From Stenopsyche tienmushanensis (taxonomy: Eukaryota > Arthropoda > Insecta > Trichoptera > Stenopsychidae): a DNA stretch of 64,000 bases. Each line of letters starts with the position of its first letter. The first letter of the stretch is position 1. Positions 23,545-37,255 of this stretch are shown piece after piece. A program made the translations under genes and the position numbers. A model generated the notes under the pieces. The model was not told the DNA's origin, made no database searches, and was given only the letters and a program-made list of their open reading frames with translations. Location of the stretch: NCBI GenBank assembly GCA_008973525.1, contig WACJ01000009.1:682001-746000 (forward strand), in the 5' to 3' direction.

Positions 23545-24010
23545 AGTAGTTTAGGACCTCACCTATTTAATATATTTTTACACAATTCACCAACACTATC
23601 TTCATAAAACGTTGCATTCTACACGGACAACACTGCATATTATACCAGCTCTCTGAGTAATAGTTATTTGTCGGAAATCTCCGACGATCGCTAAAAGCAG
23701 CGTTCAAATATTTCGATCGTTGAAAACTTAAACTAAACAAAGAAAACCGAAGCTTTCTTGTTCTCCGAGAAACACAAACATCGTCAAATTGATCTGTTAG
23801 TTGTCGGGTCCAGCTTCGACGAATGTAAACCCCAAATGAAATACTTGGGGGTGACTTTGGGTAGAAGACTGAGGTGGGGAGTGCAGGTGTCGGGGGTTCG
23901 ATTCCGCGGGTTAACAGCCATGGGGGCGCTGCAATCCATTTTACGTCGATGCAGTGCTAATAAATTAATACTATACTATATACTATATTTATGTAAATGT
24001 GTATATTATA
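23545..24010 (+). pseudogene. non-LTR (jockey-type) reverse transcriptase, 3' fragment
   Basis: It opens DSSLGPHLFNIFLHNSP, equivalent to the QGS-LGPLLFN motif of jockey-clade RTs, followed by FYTDNTAYYTSS at the place of the F-ADD catalytic box; the ADD is degraded. Further on, TEAFLFSEKHK and QMKYLGVTLGRRLRW match the usual NPxKTE..LFS and KYLGVTLD..L.W elements. The last part (ALQSILRRCS) fits the thumb region. Stops interrupt the N-terminal part; only 23758-24048 is open. It pairs with the 5' fragment at 22561-22765. Confidence 0.8.
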
Positions 24011-24048
24011 TATCTTATTTCTGTCGTATCTTACTCATCACTAACTAA

Positions 24049-27000
24049 AAAAATTCAATAACACACTTAAAATGTATTTTAAAACGTATATTATTAGGTT
24101 TCACATGTTGTCATTTTTGCAAAAAAAAAAGCACAAGGATCTGTCGATCATCCTTGAATCTTCCATGTCTGCGTGAAGGCGTAGTTGATTATATACAATT
24201 GAAAATTCGTCGAAAAATTTTCTTGCAAATAAAGCGGAACTTCCTGTCAAGGATTCTTATCATATGAAGAGGAAGCCATTAAATTTTGAAAGGAATCCGC
24301 AGACCGGAAACCGAGGCTCGATCTGATAATTTCTCTCTTATTTCCGAAATTGGGTTCCCAGTTATTTATCATACAGGCGACTATAATTCATGAATCTCAT
24401 ACACGTGTATGTAAATATTTCTTCGCTTCAGTATGAATATAAAATATGGAAGCCAAAAACGTATATTTAACTTATTTTTTAAAAACAAATATTGTTTGAA
24501 TGGATTTAAGCACACAAACACGCGCAACCATTTGCTATAATTTTGTAGGAATATACTATCTTAAAATTTGACTCATTTGGGTTATTTTGTTGGATATTTC
24601 CGTCATTTTGATTATTTATTATTTATGGAATATCAAAACTCATATTCCATTTCGAAAAAAAAAATCGCAGCAGAGCTATTCCGGCAACCGAGTTTCAATA
24701 TTTGCTTACTTAATTCCGTATAGGAAGTGGTTTGCTCATTCCCCGGAGGGGAAATTCATGGGTTCAGAATACGACCATCCAAATGCATGTATCTGTGTAT
24801 ATATAAAATTCTCATAAACTCACCCCTACACGGACCCGATCCGGTTCCGGTTATAATTAAAGGGTTACAGGTCGAGTAAACCGGATTCAAATATCGATTC
24901 GTTATTATATTTCATGTAACCGCCTTCGTGTCAATGGCCCTCCACCTTGTAACGATGTAGAACAACCATCGAAATAATAATAAAATTTGAGGGGTTGTTA
25001 AGACACCCAATTCAACAAACTGTGAAGATTTTAATATCGAATACAAATTTGGGACGCAACGCTCATAACTAACCATTTTATGATATTCTATTACATGATT
25101 ATAAATAAATTAAGCAATGCTTCAGAATGAAATGCATTTTTATTCGCATTTAGCATATTGTGTTTCGGGTATTTATTTTCTTTATCATCATCCACTTTTA
25201 TTGATGTCGAACAATCGACATCTTGCTATTTTTATGTCACCATTTCATCTGATTAAGGATCCACTCGTCCTATTTCGGTGGATTAGGATCTCAATTGGAG
25301 TAATTACATTTTTAATTGTACTACAATACGTTATGCCTTAATTGGTGCAATTAAATTTGCATATATACATATACAATTCTTGTATTCAAGTATTCAAAAT
25401 TGGAAATTATTTATATATTAACAATTATTATATTAAAGGAATTTTTTGTACGTATTATCATTATATAAAAGCTCCAAGTAATCCAGTATAAAACCAGAGT
25501 CTATTATTACTATATCGAATCTTAAATAAGATTTCTGTAAATTCAATACAAATATCTATTTCTTGAGAGTCTATTCTCATGGTGGTCATTAAGGCTCATA
25601 TCTTTACTTCGTTGCATCGTTTATATTTCCAAAGCATTTCTTAAATCTTGAAAGAACGCCCATTTTATTTTAATCTTATTTAATACAGGACTTAAATCTT
25701 ACAATTGAAATTATTTGTAAGGGGAATAATATTGACTGTTATATACAGTATCAATCCTTATGGAAATAAACAAGCATTTAATGAACTATGTAATCCCTTG
25801 GCTACAATGTCTCACAGGATTGATGGAAACAACATTATACATTAATTTGGTTTGTTGTATGATAGGAAGCGGAAGCCGAAGTCTTGCAGAGCTAGGCTCC
25901 TTATATCCCCGGTTATTTTCAATCTGATTAGCCACAGCATATTATAATACCATGGAAAAGGGAAGGAAGAATCTCGTTCACGAGCTTGCTTTTGAGTTGC
26001 TGAGGAAGAACTACTTTCTATAGGGGTTGAGCTATAGTGAAGGTAATCGACTGTAAGATTTGATCCTGGAAGTTGATCCGGTTCACGTTTGCTTAGAAAA
26101 TATTTTTAAAGCATGCTTACTACGATATTATTCATCTCTTGTTTAATATCTGTTCTACCTCTCAGAAATATCAACAAAAAAAATATTTTCATGCGGAAAA
26201 CGATGCAAAGTACTCCTCATCAATGGCAAAATCTTCTTTATACAATTTATCTTTTAGGCATAAGCAAAAAAATGGATGATGATTTCTCATTGTCTTTGAT
26301 GTAGGCTTAAATTTAAATTTTTGGAGGATTTTAAGATGGTGTGGAGGATCTATGAATGATTGACAAAATTATCATATTTTTTTTATAAAACCACAATTTT
26401 TTTCAGCAACATTGTAAATTTATCATCAAAAATATTATTTCAAATTTGCAGAAACAATTTAAGATATTATAGAAGCAAGAGAATAATTAGCTATACATCA
26501 AATAAGTCAGAAATAAACTTTATCTAGCTTAATTATCAAGCTGTAGCATAATACAAATTGAAAGGCCCAAAATATAATTCGCAGCCCGAAAATTATTGCT
26601 AAGTACACTCTTTAATAAATTTATGTAGCTTTTAATAGCACGATACAAATTTCAATTTGAGTACGTAGCACAATTTCACCTTCGGCCTTTCCTCCGAATA
26701 AAATTGGGTTATCCGCACGGGGAAGTTCGTCAAAAATAAGTGGGACCACTTCTGGAATTGATCGTCGGCCATTCAGTTAATAGGACAATCTTCCCTAAAA
26801 GCTCGTTCGAGTGTCTAAGTCCTGATTACTGTACTAAAACAATGTGTGTCTGAGAATCTCGAGACCGAATTGATGGGCCGAGACTCGGGGAAGGAAATTG
26901 TGTATAAATTTCACTGCGAATCAAATGCACTTCGTTTTAATTTTGGTCTTAATCCTATTTTATCTCGTTGGGGATGTACTTAGATCCATTAATGAGAGCG

Positions 27001-29533
27001 AATAATTCATTTAATAAATGCGCGCTTTTATGGTGGGGTGTTGAACTCCTCACAGAAGCTTTTAAGCATCACATGTGCTTTTCAGTAGACGTATTGGTTA
27101 TATGGAAAAAAAAATTGCATTGTGTCTAAGATCCTTTTCAATAAATATCATATTTTGACTAATTGTAACTACTTTTAGCATTTATAAAATGCCATTATCA
27201 GATGTGGGCGAAATAGGAGACTTTTCTATGGAAAATGCTTTTCATGTGATTCCATTGCCTTTTAGACATTTTTAAAAGGATTTTTTAAATAAGAACTTTA
27301 AGTTCAAAAGGATATATGAGTAAGTAGTTGCTTACAGGCGGATCTATACGATGTTATTAATCTTCTAAGTACTTACGTTATCAGATCCAGAAAATTAAGC
27401 TAAACTTAGATGGACCCGGTGGATTTAAAATATTAATACTTCTAATTGGTTAAATTTGTCTGTGTGCTGATTTTTCCCCCCGCAATCTACTAACCTTTTT
27501 AAAAAAACCTTTTAACAAATTTATAAATTTATTAGTCAGTATTGAAATAAATGTAATTGGTACTTCTGCTATAATTATTTTGAAATGCTATTCGATACAT
27601 TTTTTAATTTTTGAGAGTTCTCACAGAAACACAAAAACATCTTATCTTAATCAAAATTAAATACTTTTCAGCTGCGATCATATTGCCTCAGCAATGGAAA
27701 AATGTGAAATAAATATATTATCCAATACTTTTCATTTGACATCTCATGATCTTCATGAAAATTTAAAAAATTAATGAAGAAAAACTTTTGTATTAAAATA
27801 TTAACTAGATAAATAGTAATTTAGTTTACATATAAAATAAAAATGCTAAATGTGTTGGTACACCACCTGTTAGAATTATTTACAGCCAAATTTACTTACA
27901 CCCCAGGGCATTCGACTGTCCATTACAACTAAATTTTTTTCAGAGGTGTTCATCATTGTTACTCGAGTTTATGTAGAGGCTTAGCTATTTTAGTACGTGT
28001 TTGATCAAAGCCGCCCTAAAACATCGCATCAGAAAATACACGCTCGCAATTTGAATGGGCTGAAATAGTCCCGAGTGCAGAGGGTTAAACATACAGCAGT
28101 CACAGTAATTCGAGCTGAAGAGAGGTAAACATGGGAACCAGAAATTGATAAAGGGCGGTAACGAAAAGCTCGTTTAGGCGTGATTCCTGACGATTGAAGC
28201 TTGAATCGACGGGGCTTTATTTTATACAATTCCACTATAATTTATTAAATGCGCCCACGACAGCCATTCTGACCTTTAATGTTAATTAATAGAAAAAACA
28301 TGACTTTTTGAATTACATTCAGTGCAAATTTCGAGGAATTTCATTCAAAATGTTAAGCAAACCTCTATCATTTGTATTTTAGACACATTATTTTTTTTAG
28401 TAAAAAATTAAAAACATTTTTAATAATTTAATTCAATATTTAAAGACAAATAAAATCGTATTGATTTTAATCAGCAATAAGATGCTGTGAAGCGACGTGA
28501 AGTCTGTTCAACGCAGTATGCCAATTTCATGATCATGATTTAATTATTCTACGTACAATATCAGCATCAAGCCAGTATTTATACCGGATTTTTCTCCCAA
28601 AATTTAGCAACCATATTTTATAAATCGGGGTGTAGTGGCATGAGGGTTGTAATATTTTTTTGTCGTATTTAACAACTGCACATTGAAGAGCCGTATATTC
28701 TACCTCAGTGCTTTAAAAAGGTATTCTCATTTGAATGAACCAAAATTAGTATTTCTTTCAGTGAAAAAGAATAACTATATGGTTTGAATTCTTTTACCGC
28801 ATGAATGTTAAAATATTTTTCCTGAAAATTTTAATTTTAAAATTCTAGCGGTTGAAGTATTCAAATTAAGGCCTCGTGAAGAGTTTGGCTAATTATGGTA
28901 TTTTTAATTACAAAATTTAATAACTATTAACAATTTAGCTAATTTGTATAATAGGTTAGATCTAGAACTCTATTTTATAGATTCAGGTTTTAATCTATAT
29001 TTGGAGACATTGTCTACATAAACATTTATCCCGATTAAATGTATCACTAACCTTGATTTTAATATTAAGATAATTTAGCTACTTACTATTGATATAATAT
29101 TCCTGTTTATAATTAATTTTAATAAAGTACTATAATTAAAATACCAAATTTGTAAGATCATAATATATGTCAGGTGTAAAAAAGCATTACATTTACAATT
29201 TTCATAAACTAAATATTAGATAACACTCCCTTAAACATACAATTTACAAGAATAGATTCCATGATAATGTAATGAAAATATAATGGTTTTTAATTTATAT
29301 CTAAACGATGCTTAAATTAAATGTATTTGAATTGATTTATTTAAATCAAATTTAAAAATCGGAATCAAATCTAGATTTTGGAAATAATTTCACATAAACA
29401 GGATATTTTCCACATAGACCAAATTTTTTTTAAATTTTAACTTTTATTTTGAACTTAGTTTAGTTTTTAAAAAAATCTTTAGATTACACCCTTTCTAACG
29501 ATATGCTACATATATTTACATATTTTTTATATA
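24049..29533. other. AT-rich stretch with no recognisable gene
   Basis: Small GC-balanced patches occur near 24690-24960, 25860-26060, 26690-26920 and 28000-28210. No open frame here carries a motif I can name, and no inverted-repeat element with target duplication was found. Confidence 0.4.
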
Positions 29534-30220
29534 CACCTGGGTCTGTTTTTATGCGAATCTTTTTTGTGCGATTTTGAAGTTATGTGGTTTTAAAAAATAA
29601 TGGAACCTATCCCTTATTTTTCTATAGAGCACAAAGCTTTTTTTATGCGAATGCGCATAAAAAAATACTAAATTTATGACATCCAAATGTAAAAATAGTG
29701 TTTCTTCCACCCTATACGATATTTTCAGTCACTAGATCTGGGCATCATTTCCACTTTTAAAAAGTAAAAGTGGGAATGTAGTGGAAATGTCGATGAATTG
29801 TATGAGGATACTCTCTTGAATGATATTATTAGTTTTATGTTATATGCCAGCAAATAAACAGAAGACGATATTGATGCGAAAGAAACTTCTGCTCTCCTTA
29901 CAGTAAAAAATATACAAGAAACTAGTCAATCTATTTATTGCACATGACTCAAATTCTGAATGTGCTTTCAAATTCCAGCACGAGTTTAAGAATTGCATAT
30001 CACGAACTGCGTATAAAAATATTGGTTAATTTTCGCAAAGTTTTTTTATGCGATTTTTGCTACATTTCATCACATTGATTTGAAGTTATGCGGATTTTAA
30101 AAAGAACGGAACCTATCCCTCAGTTTTCTTTAGTATTAGTAGTTCAAGTCTTTTTTTATGCGGATTTTTTATATGCGACTTCCCGGAAACGTATCTATCG
30201 CATAAAAATAAACATAAGTG
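29534..30220. mobile_element. TA-flanked DNA element rich in TTATGCG, pogo/Tigger-like
   Basis: TA at 29532-29533 and 30221-30222 flank ends CACCTGGGTCTGTTTTTATG and, on the opposite strand, CACTTATGTTTATTTTTATG; 18 of the first 23 positions agree. TTATGCG/TTGTGCG motifs recur many times near both ends. GAAGTTATG, GGATTTTAAAA and GGAACCTATCCCT occur at both ends as subterminal repeats. A perfect 12-bp hairpin lies at 29638-29665. No transposase is recognisable, so it is probably a MITE. Confidence 0.6.
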
Positions 30221-31533
30221 TATTTGAAATTTGGGGTCCAATATTTCTTGCAAATAAAAAAAATTTAGGCAATCAAATTAACCAATTTTGTCAATTGATC
30301 CCATCGATTTAAATTTATCTTGAATTTATTGGTTTGGAAAAAAATATATATTAATAATTTATGAAGTATTTTACAATAATAGTGAAAGTATAACTTAAAA
30401 ATAGTAGTAATTACTGAAAATACTGTCCCTAAAAAAATAATATTCCAATAAATTTGTCATGGATGTAAACATTGGAAGTAATAGATGATGATTTTAATTA
30501 TTGTTTGTCGTATTTCTATTTTAAAAAGATAAGGCATTTTATGTTCACTTACAACATAATGTGGAAAGAGATCCTTCTCAGTGGAAAATTCAGCAATTTG
30601 TTGAAGTTTTCTCAGTCCTGAGCCGACGTCCACTGATTCACTCAACGTGATATTAGAGTGCCGTGTTGAATGAAGTACTTGAAGGATTTTTATATGCAGG
30701 TTCATGTGTTAGAAGTCGTAAATCTCTCGCTTTATATATTCGAAAAAATCGTAATAACCTGCACGAAAACACACATATTCGAACATAAACTTCGGGCTCG
30801 TATTCGTTTTCATTTGCTTGGATACGGTGGCCATTATAAAAACAATAATAAAATTCCAGCTCGTTACGCATTTCGTTATAAATATTTGTGTGTTTTAATT
30901 AAGAGTGGTATAGAAGGCACCTTCCGCTGCCTCAATTAACGCTACTATGGTTGGAAGTAATTAAATTTATGGATGTTGCCGGTGCGGGTATAGCGTGCGG
31001 CCATTATTGAAGACCTTTGTTTTGATAAATAGCCTGATTGCCATCCGGTCAGATATGCTATTAATTTGCTTTGCTAAGGAGGAAAATTACGTTTTTTACC
31101 AACCCAAAATACACTTTCACCATGTGATCAAAAAACGGCCCGGCGATGATTTACGTCCCGAAAAGAATGAATAAATCAGCCCCTAATTAGCGAAAGGGCA
31201 GATGGAAGGAAAAACTAAGATATTATACCTCCTAAACGAGTATTTAATTATACAAAACACACACGCGAGCTCTATATACTCGAAAGTGCTCTTTTGTATA
31301 CAGCCTTCGGACGGTTTAAATTTGTTTCATCAAGATTTTATTAACCAACTATGAGCCATTTCTATTCTAATTTTATTCCACCAATGTCATCGTTAAACAA
31401 GGGGAGGACGCATTAACTTCTGTTTATTCTTTTCAATTCAAATATCAACTTAATACAAGGGCTTTGATCAAGTAAAACCAGTTTTAAAATATTGCCATCT
31501 TATAGCAGATAAAATATCTATTTAATAAATATA
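30221..31533. other. no gene recognised; one GC-balanced block
   Basis: Block 30900-31200 (GATGTTGCCGGTGCGGGTAT, CGTGCGGCCATTATTGAAG) stands out in composition and may be conserved non-coding DNA. Small open frames near 30670-30939 have no known motif. Confidence 0.35.
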
Positions 31534-32730
31534 CAGTGCCGCTCAAAACTGTTCAAATGTTTTCCAAACATTACTTTTTGCTTCGTTTTTTGTCGAATTA
31601 CACCCAATCAGACGTTAAAAGACAGTATTCATATTATATTTGATAATGTATAAGTATGAATTTTATTGAAAGAAAAAGTAAGACAAAAAATAATAAAATA
31701 TAATTTGAACGGTTTTGTGCATATAAGCTTCTCTGTCTATATTCATCGGCTAAACCGAACCTTTTTTGTTAGTACCGTCGTACATTTAAGAAAATATTAC
31801 ATAACTAAGTACCATATTTTGCTAGCCCACTGGTTGATAAAGTCTTTCAGCAACAGCAAGAAAAAACAAATCGAGACCCTGCTGCGTTCCAATACGTCCT
31901 ACCGAAGTCATCATGGACCATACTGGAGTCAGACTTGTTCGATGTTTGTCCAAAGAACAGAGGAAGAAGACCGTAGAAGCTGACAGATTGCGGTTCAAGT
32001 CAAAAAAAATCTCAGAGTAGACGCCAGTCGAATGATAGTTGCAAGGACAGTCAAGTCTGCTGGTTATCTCTCTGCTAAAAAGGGTGAAAAGTCACTTCTA
32101 ACTTCGTACCATTGCTGGAAGAGGCTGGAATTTGAAAAAAAAAACATACATTAACTAGACTTTAGAGGATTAAACACGGTTTATCTGATCAGTTGAAATG
32201 AAGTCAACCATATCATATTGGATAGTTTACAGTGGATTTAGTTCAAGGCGGGAAGAAAAAAAGTCCTGAGAGCAAGTTAAATAAACCAACTGTCAAACAC
32301 AGAGGCAGACGAATCATTATTTGGGCATGTTTTACGGGTCTTGGTCCCAACTACTGCATCATGGACCAGGAGCTCTACAAAGCGTCCTAGAAAGAGATTT
32401 GGAAGAAACAGCTTGATTTTATGGATTGGACAAATAAATATTTATATTACAACACGATGGAGGCTCCAAGCACACTGCCCGTTCCGTCAAAAATTAATTG
32501 GAGGAGAATAATTGGGAAGTCCTCCCTTGAGCTGCTCAGTCTTTGGACTTGAAGCCAATCGAGAACCTCCAGTATCTAGTCAAGAGTGCCATGGTTTGAT
32601 TTCCAGTCCAAACGTCTTATTGTGCAGAGCTTTGGGCTCGGTTCCAAAAGGAATGTGACAACGTCACTACGAAACAATATTAGAAGCTTTTTTCCTTGGT
32701 GCTTAGTCGATTGAAAGCCGTAATTTTAAG
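31534..32730 (+). mobile_element. Tc1-like element, degraded
   Basis: The left end TA|CAGTGCCGCTCAAAACTG at 31534 is typical of Tc1-family termini (CAGTG-x-C-x-CAAAA). A Tc1-type transposase relic follows on the same strand. I could not find a right terminal repeat, so the end coordinate is approximate. Confidence 0.7.
31850..32720 (+). pseudogene. Tc1-like (DDE) transposase, inactive
   Basis: Plus-strand relic in several frames. The DNA-binding part includes VKKNLRVDASRMIVARTVKS, AGYLSAKKGEK, SLLTSYHCWKRLEF. The catalytic part has KHRGRRIIIWACFTGLGP (relatives: KHGGGSVMVWGCFS.SG), then a HDGGSKHTAR region (relatives: QQDNDPKHTA) and QSLDLKPIENL (relatives: QSPDLNPIENLW). The last is followed by an altered Tyr/Leu-rich stretch in place of LW. 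Multiple stops and frameshifts rule out function. The motif spacing is that of Tc1 transposases, not mariner. Confidence 0.82.
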
Positions 32731-33359
32731 CGTTTAAGCTTTTTCGTTTGATGTTAACAATTGTACTCTAAAATCGCAAAATGTTACGATGTCTTCCATG
32801 TTTCAAACATTTCTTATATGCAATATATGATATGCATTTAAGTCATAACACACTTAGATCGTCGAATCAAGCTTTTTACTTGAAATTGTTATTGATATTT
32901 TTAAATAAGCCCATAACATGCTATAACACAGTTATGAAGACTATCATCCTCTTTAGGTTGCCGAATGTCTAATCATTTTATCATATAATCAATCAGTTCA
33001 TATTCGAGGACGAGGGAGAAACCACCATATTATAAATTCTCATCCCCATGAAAATCTCCTATGAATATAACCTACGTCCAATACGACGATATCAAAATAA
33101 GTGGGAATAATGTCTTATCACAGTATTAAAAATGATATAAAATTCGATCAATACGCAATTTAAATGCAATCAAAGAGGATTAACGAAGACACATTGTGCC
33201 AATATGTTTTTGTTTCAAAATTTCATAGAATCACAATTTCGACCGACAGACATACATATGAAATTATTTCGTACAAACATACGTGTGCTTAAATATCGTA
33301 TAATTTAAATTGATTTGAGATTGAGAAGTTGTATAAATGTATACAGATTCAAGGTATCG
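32731..33359. other. AT-rich stretch, nothing recognised
   Basis: One 63-codon open frame (32781-32972) without motif. No repeat boundaries seen. Confidence 0.4.
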
Positions 33360-33528
33360 TACTCGGAGCAAATATAATGTTGAGCAAACATTTTGATAGT
33401 GTTCCCGTAAAGATTAACAAGGAGACTGTGGAGGTAATGAAAGGATTTGTTTATTCAGGCCAAATTATCGACATGACAGGAAGTGTGATGAGCAAAATTA
33501 AACAAGGGTTGGGATTTGTTGCTATCTA
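33360..33528 (+). pseudogene. non-LTR reverse transcriptase 3' scrap (RTE/CR1-like)
   Basis: The frame reads DSVPVKINKETVEVMKGFVY, then SGQIIDMTGSVMSKIKQGLG before a stop. In many arthropod non-LTR retrotransposons the RT C-terminus has VKI-G-x-x-(I/V)E-V-x-x-F-x-Y-L-G followed by a D-G-x-x-x-x-(D/E)I-x-R-(I/L) run. The match is good over about 45 residues. No other RT motif lies nearby. Confidence 0.65.
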
Positions 33529-33529
33529 G

Positions 33530-36500
33530 ATTGGCGCTTATATTGAAGCAATGTTTCAAACTAAATCGTTCCAATTGCATTGGAATTCAATGACGAAGCG
33601 TGGCGTTTCGATGTTAATTTGTTTTTTAATTCGATTCTGGTCTGAATTTGATTGGTTTTTGATTACACATGTTTCCGAGGGGGTTGGGTTCGAAAACGCT
33701 TTGTATTCATATGCAGGTTATCTTCGACAGTGGCGTACGTGTACAAATTGAAGCAAGGTTGTAACAAGAGACAGATGCAAGACGTATTGGAAGGAAAATC
33801 GAATCAGCTCTTGGCATCCTACTAATTGATGCATTGCTTATCTTGCAACATTCACAAGTGCATCTGAGCATACTGATCCTGTTATATGCTGTATAGCATA
33901 TAAATTCAATCAAAAATGATTGAACATTATTATATGAAATTAATGCAAATATGTCGCAAATGCTGAAAATGGAATAGATATCAATTTGGACAGACATAAC
34001 AATTGAAGAATATGTCTGAGAATGTCTTGATTACCACACTATTTTTTTGATATAAGTAGACCCTATTTATGACGGTTGTTTTTAAAAGACAAACTTTTAT
34101 TAATTTGCACAAAATTTCAGGTTTAGGAAATCAAACTAAATCTAAATTCAAATGAAGTGGACGTTTATCTAAGCAAAATTCAGCATGTTCATATACGAAA
34201 CAGCCTATTGCTTTCTCAAGATTCGCATATTTCTGAATTTTGACCATCAAATCCAAGGCGCTCCCGACGAGAACAAAAAATATTTAAATACACAAATAAA
34301 TACTCCAATGAGATGGGTTTAATTTGTTCTTGAGCATGAATAATTCACGCAAAATCCAAAAATTTCCAAAGGCACTGAATCCCGCTGCGGGAATAAATAA
34401 AACAAATCAAATACGTATTCTTAGCCGCAAACTTCGCCATTATTGGATTAAACGCCGTAATTCAAATTTGTATAGCGAAATTTAATTAATTGTTGATATT
34501 TATATTTGTTCTGCAAAGTTGTTTGCGGAGCTGCAAATAAAGCAGGTTGAGCCAATAATGACACAGCATCCGTATGATGGTGTGTGTGTGCTTAATTTTA
34601 GGCTTAAATGCCAACCAAACTAGCAATTTCTGCACATATCTGGTAAAATTTATAACCATAGACGAGCGATCAAACTCCAGTTAGCCGTGATCGGGAGCCA
34701 ATTTCTGAATCTGCGGGATAAATCAAATTTCGACGGGAAGCTCAATTAGGTTTGCATAATTACGCCAAAGTACGCAAACTTCATTTCCTCCGTCGCTATT
34801 TTTCCAAATGGAAAAATATCATGACAAATTTATGAGAAGTTTGAAGTTCGTTTTTGTCGCATGGAACTTTTTCGTTCATCAAATCAAATATAAATAAAGC
34901 ACGCTTATTACCATCGCGCTTACACCCCTCAAAATGAGACACATTAGGGGTTGTATGTCGCTCTTTATATTTCAGTAAATTGAAAAAAGTTCATGATTGA
35001 TTTTTTTTTTCATATTTGACCTTAATGAATGGAAAAAAACTTCAAATAATGATACTAATTTACAAATCTAAATTGGATTACTATCCAATTTGATATAATT
35101 AATGTATTGGCGTTTCCGTGTTAGTTAATAACAGGACAAAGACTTATTACACTTAAAAGTATATTTTATAGTGGATTTAGAATCATGTTTCATACATTTT
35201 TAATAGTGTGGCTTATATATCATCTGACACGTTACCGACCTTGCTGTTGAACAAGGCATGCGCCGTCAGGTTTTAATTCTCTTATTTACAAGAGGTAATA
35301 AACATTTTATAATCATGTAATGAAAAAAAAAATGTTTTAGACATGATTTGCAGACACAATAAGGAAAAAATCGATATGAAATAATTATCTCACAAAACAA
35401 ATTTGAAATCCAATTTTATGCATATCAAGCAGGAATATAAAAAACGAATTTCTTGATAACGCTTGACGTTCAAATATTATCTCGGTGCTCTGCCAAGGCG
35501 GGTCTGCTATAAATTTCATAGCAAAAATTTTGTGTTCCAATAAAATTTCATAGTGTGAGAAAATTGACACTTTTTATACCTGAGATATATCAAGGACTAA
35601 ACGTGACCCGCTGAAATTATGCATCGGCTTTTGTCAACCTTCTAGGGGATGAAAAAGGAATACCATTGAATTTTCAGCGTTGAAATTCGTCCTGAACGTA
35701 TAAGCTTTCGTAGGATTTTTTATTGAATTAAACACGCCCGCGATCCTTAAATATTCCATCAATTCTGTAGTTGCCCTGCAGGAGTCATATGTTACGCTCG
35801 GCTCCCAAAAGACGCATTTCATGGGCTAAAAATGCTTCCAGCATTATTCGATGCAATCGAAAATTTACTCATGCTATCTATTTATATACTTGCATAGTAA
35901 TTTAGCAAGAAACAACAGCATCATTTATGTAAATTTACTAAATAACTCAAATATAAAGCATTTGATTTTTTTTGAATGAGAGTTTTTGCTATATTTGATT
36001 GCGGATTTATATATTTTTTTATTGTATTGTCATGTTATAAAGGCATTTTTTTAAATGCACATCAATGTCTTCAGCGATCACCGCAATCCAGTCATGATCT
36101 GAACTAGTTCTTATATACTAATAGCCACTCGCTGCTCCAAATTGTAATTTGACTTTGATTATCAGTTCTGGATGGATTTTCTTATCTCAATATTTCAAAT
36201 AGGAACAAGCATGTATTATATTATAGGTTGAATTTTCTTAATAAAATATATAATTATATCTATTTAGGATTTAAAAATTTGATTGTATCGTATAACGAGA
36301 AAAATATAATACATAAAGGCGAGCACCCAGCAGTACCAATTTTTACAAAGGTATGAATAATTAAAGAGAATCCAAATCCTTTCGCAAATCTTGGACATTT
36401 TTTAAATATTAAAAGCTCTCACTGTCGTATTCTGATAAGACGGAAATCATAGTAATTATTTCCTTTTCTTTTAACACTGGGGCCCAGAGAAAAAAATCCA

Positions 36501-37196
36501 GGGAAGAGTTTATTAATAATTCAAACATTGTCACTTCCCTTTAATGGGTCTCTAATTTCATCTATTCGTCGCCTCTTCTCCGTCCGTCTCAGCCACCCTC
36601 GGAAAAGCAGTAGACTTGTGTATACATTTTGAAAATTGAATTATATAGTGCTATTTATATATTTTTTATGATGTAACGATCGCTTTCTCTGCGTAAATAA
36701 AGTCTTAAAACTACGAAGTTGGCCTTATATATACACGAAAAAAATAATGGGTTAGCTAAGTTTTCGTGCCATAACGAACTTTAAGTATCAACTTTATATT
36801 ACTCCCCGGGGAAAAATATCAATGGGAAACGTTTGAGGGCACGCTAGAAAGAACGTAGGACAATTCCGCACGTATGTAAAACAGTCTGAAAGCAAACTCG
36901 TTTATAGGAATTTCACGTTCTGGCTTTGGACGACGTGACGGTGTGGCTTCTGCAGACCTTTCTCAGACTACCCACAGCTTTACCATGTGCTGCTTCCAAG
37001 GCTTTGTTTTTTCTGACTTTTTTCCATGTCCAGTCGTCAACAGATAAATTATAGACCCTCGTGTATACAAGGGATAATCTATTCAGAGCTGATTCTCCTC
37101 TTACACGATCAGGTGAAAATCAGTGTAATTAAAAATTTTCAATGCGAATAAGAACGCAAAAATTATTTTTATACTCGATGATAATGTAGTATAATT
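33530..37196. other. no gene recognised; GC-balanced patches
   Basis: Patches with raised GC at 34420-34800 and 36750-37090 might be conserved non-coding DNA. A short TG run lies at 34582-34591. No supported coding sequence. Confidence 0.35.
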
Positions 37197-37255
37197 AGGG
37201 GTTCCGAACAGTTTTAGGTGCTCATGAATCCCGGGATTAGTAAACGTAATCCCCC
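37197..37255 (+). mobile_element. isolated terminus of the 23036/61465 repeat family
   Basis: TAGGGGTTCCGAACAGTTTT, then AGGTGCTCATGAATCCCGGG and GATTAGTAAACGTAATCCC. This is the outer 60 bp of the family seen, on the opposite strand, at 23536 downward and 61977 downward. The similarity stops abruptly after 37255. Confidence 0.7.

Noticed and set aside
23885..23920. GGGGGTTCGATTCC, resembling a tRNA T-arm
   Set aside because: It lies within the reverse transcriptase fragment, and no acceptor stem or anticodon arm could be arranged around it.
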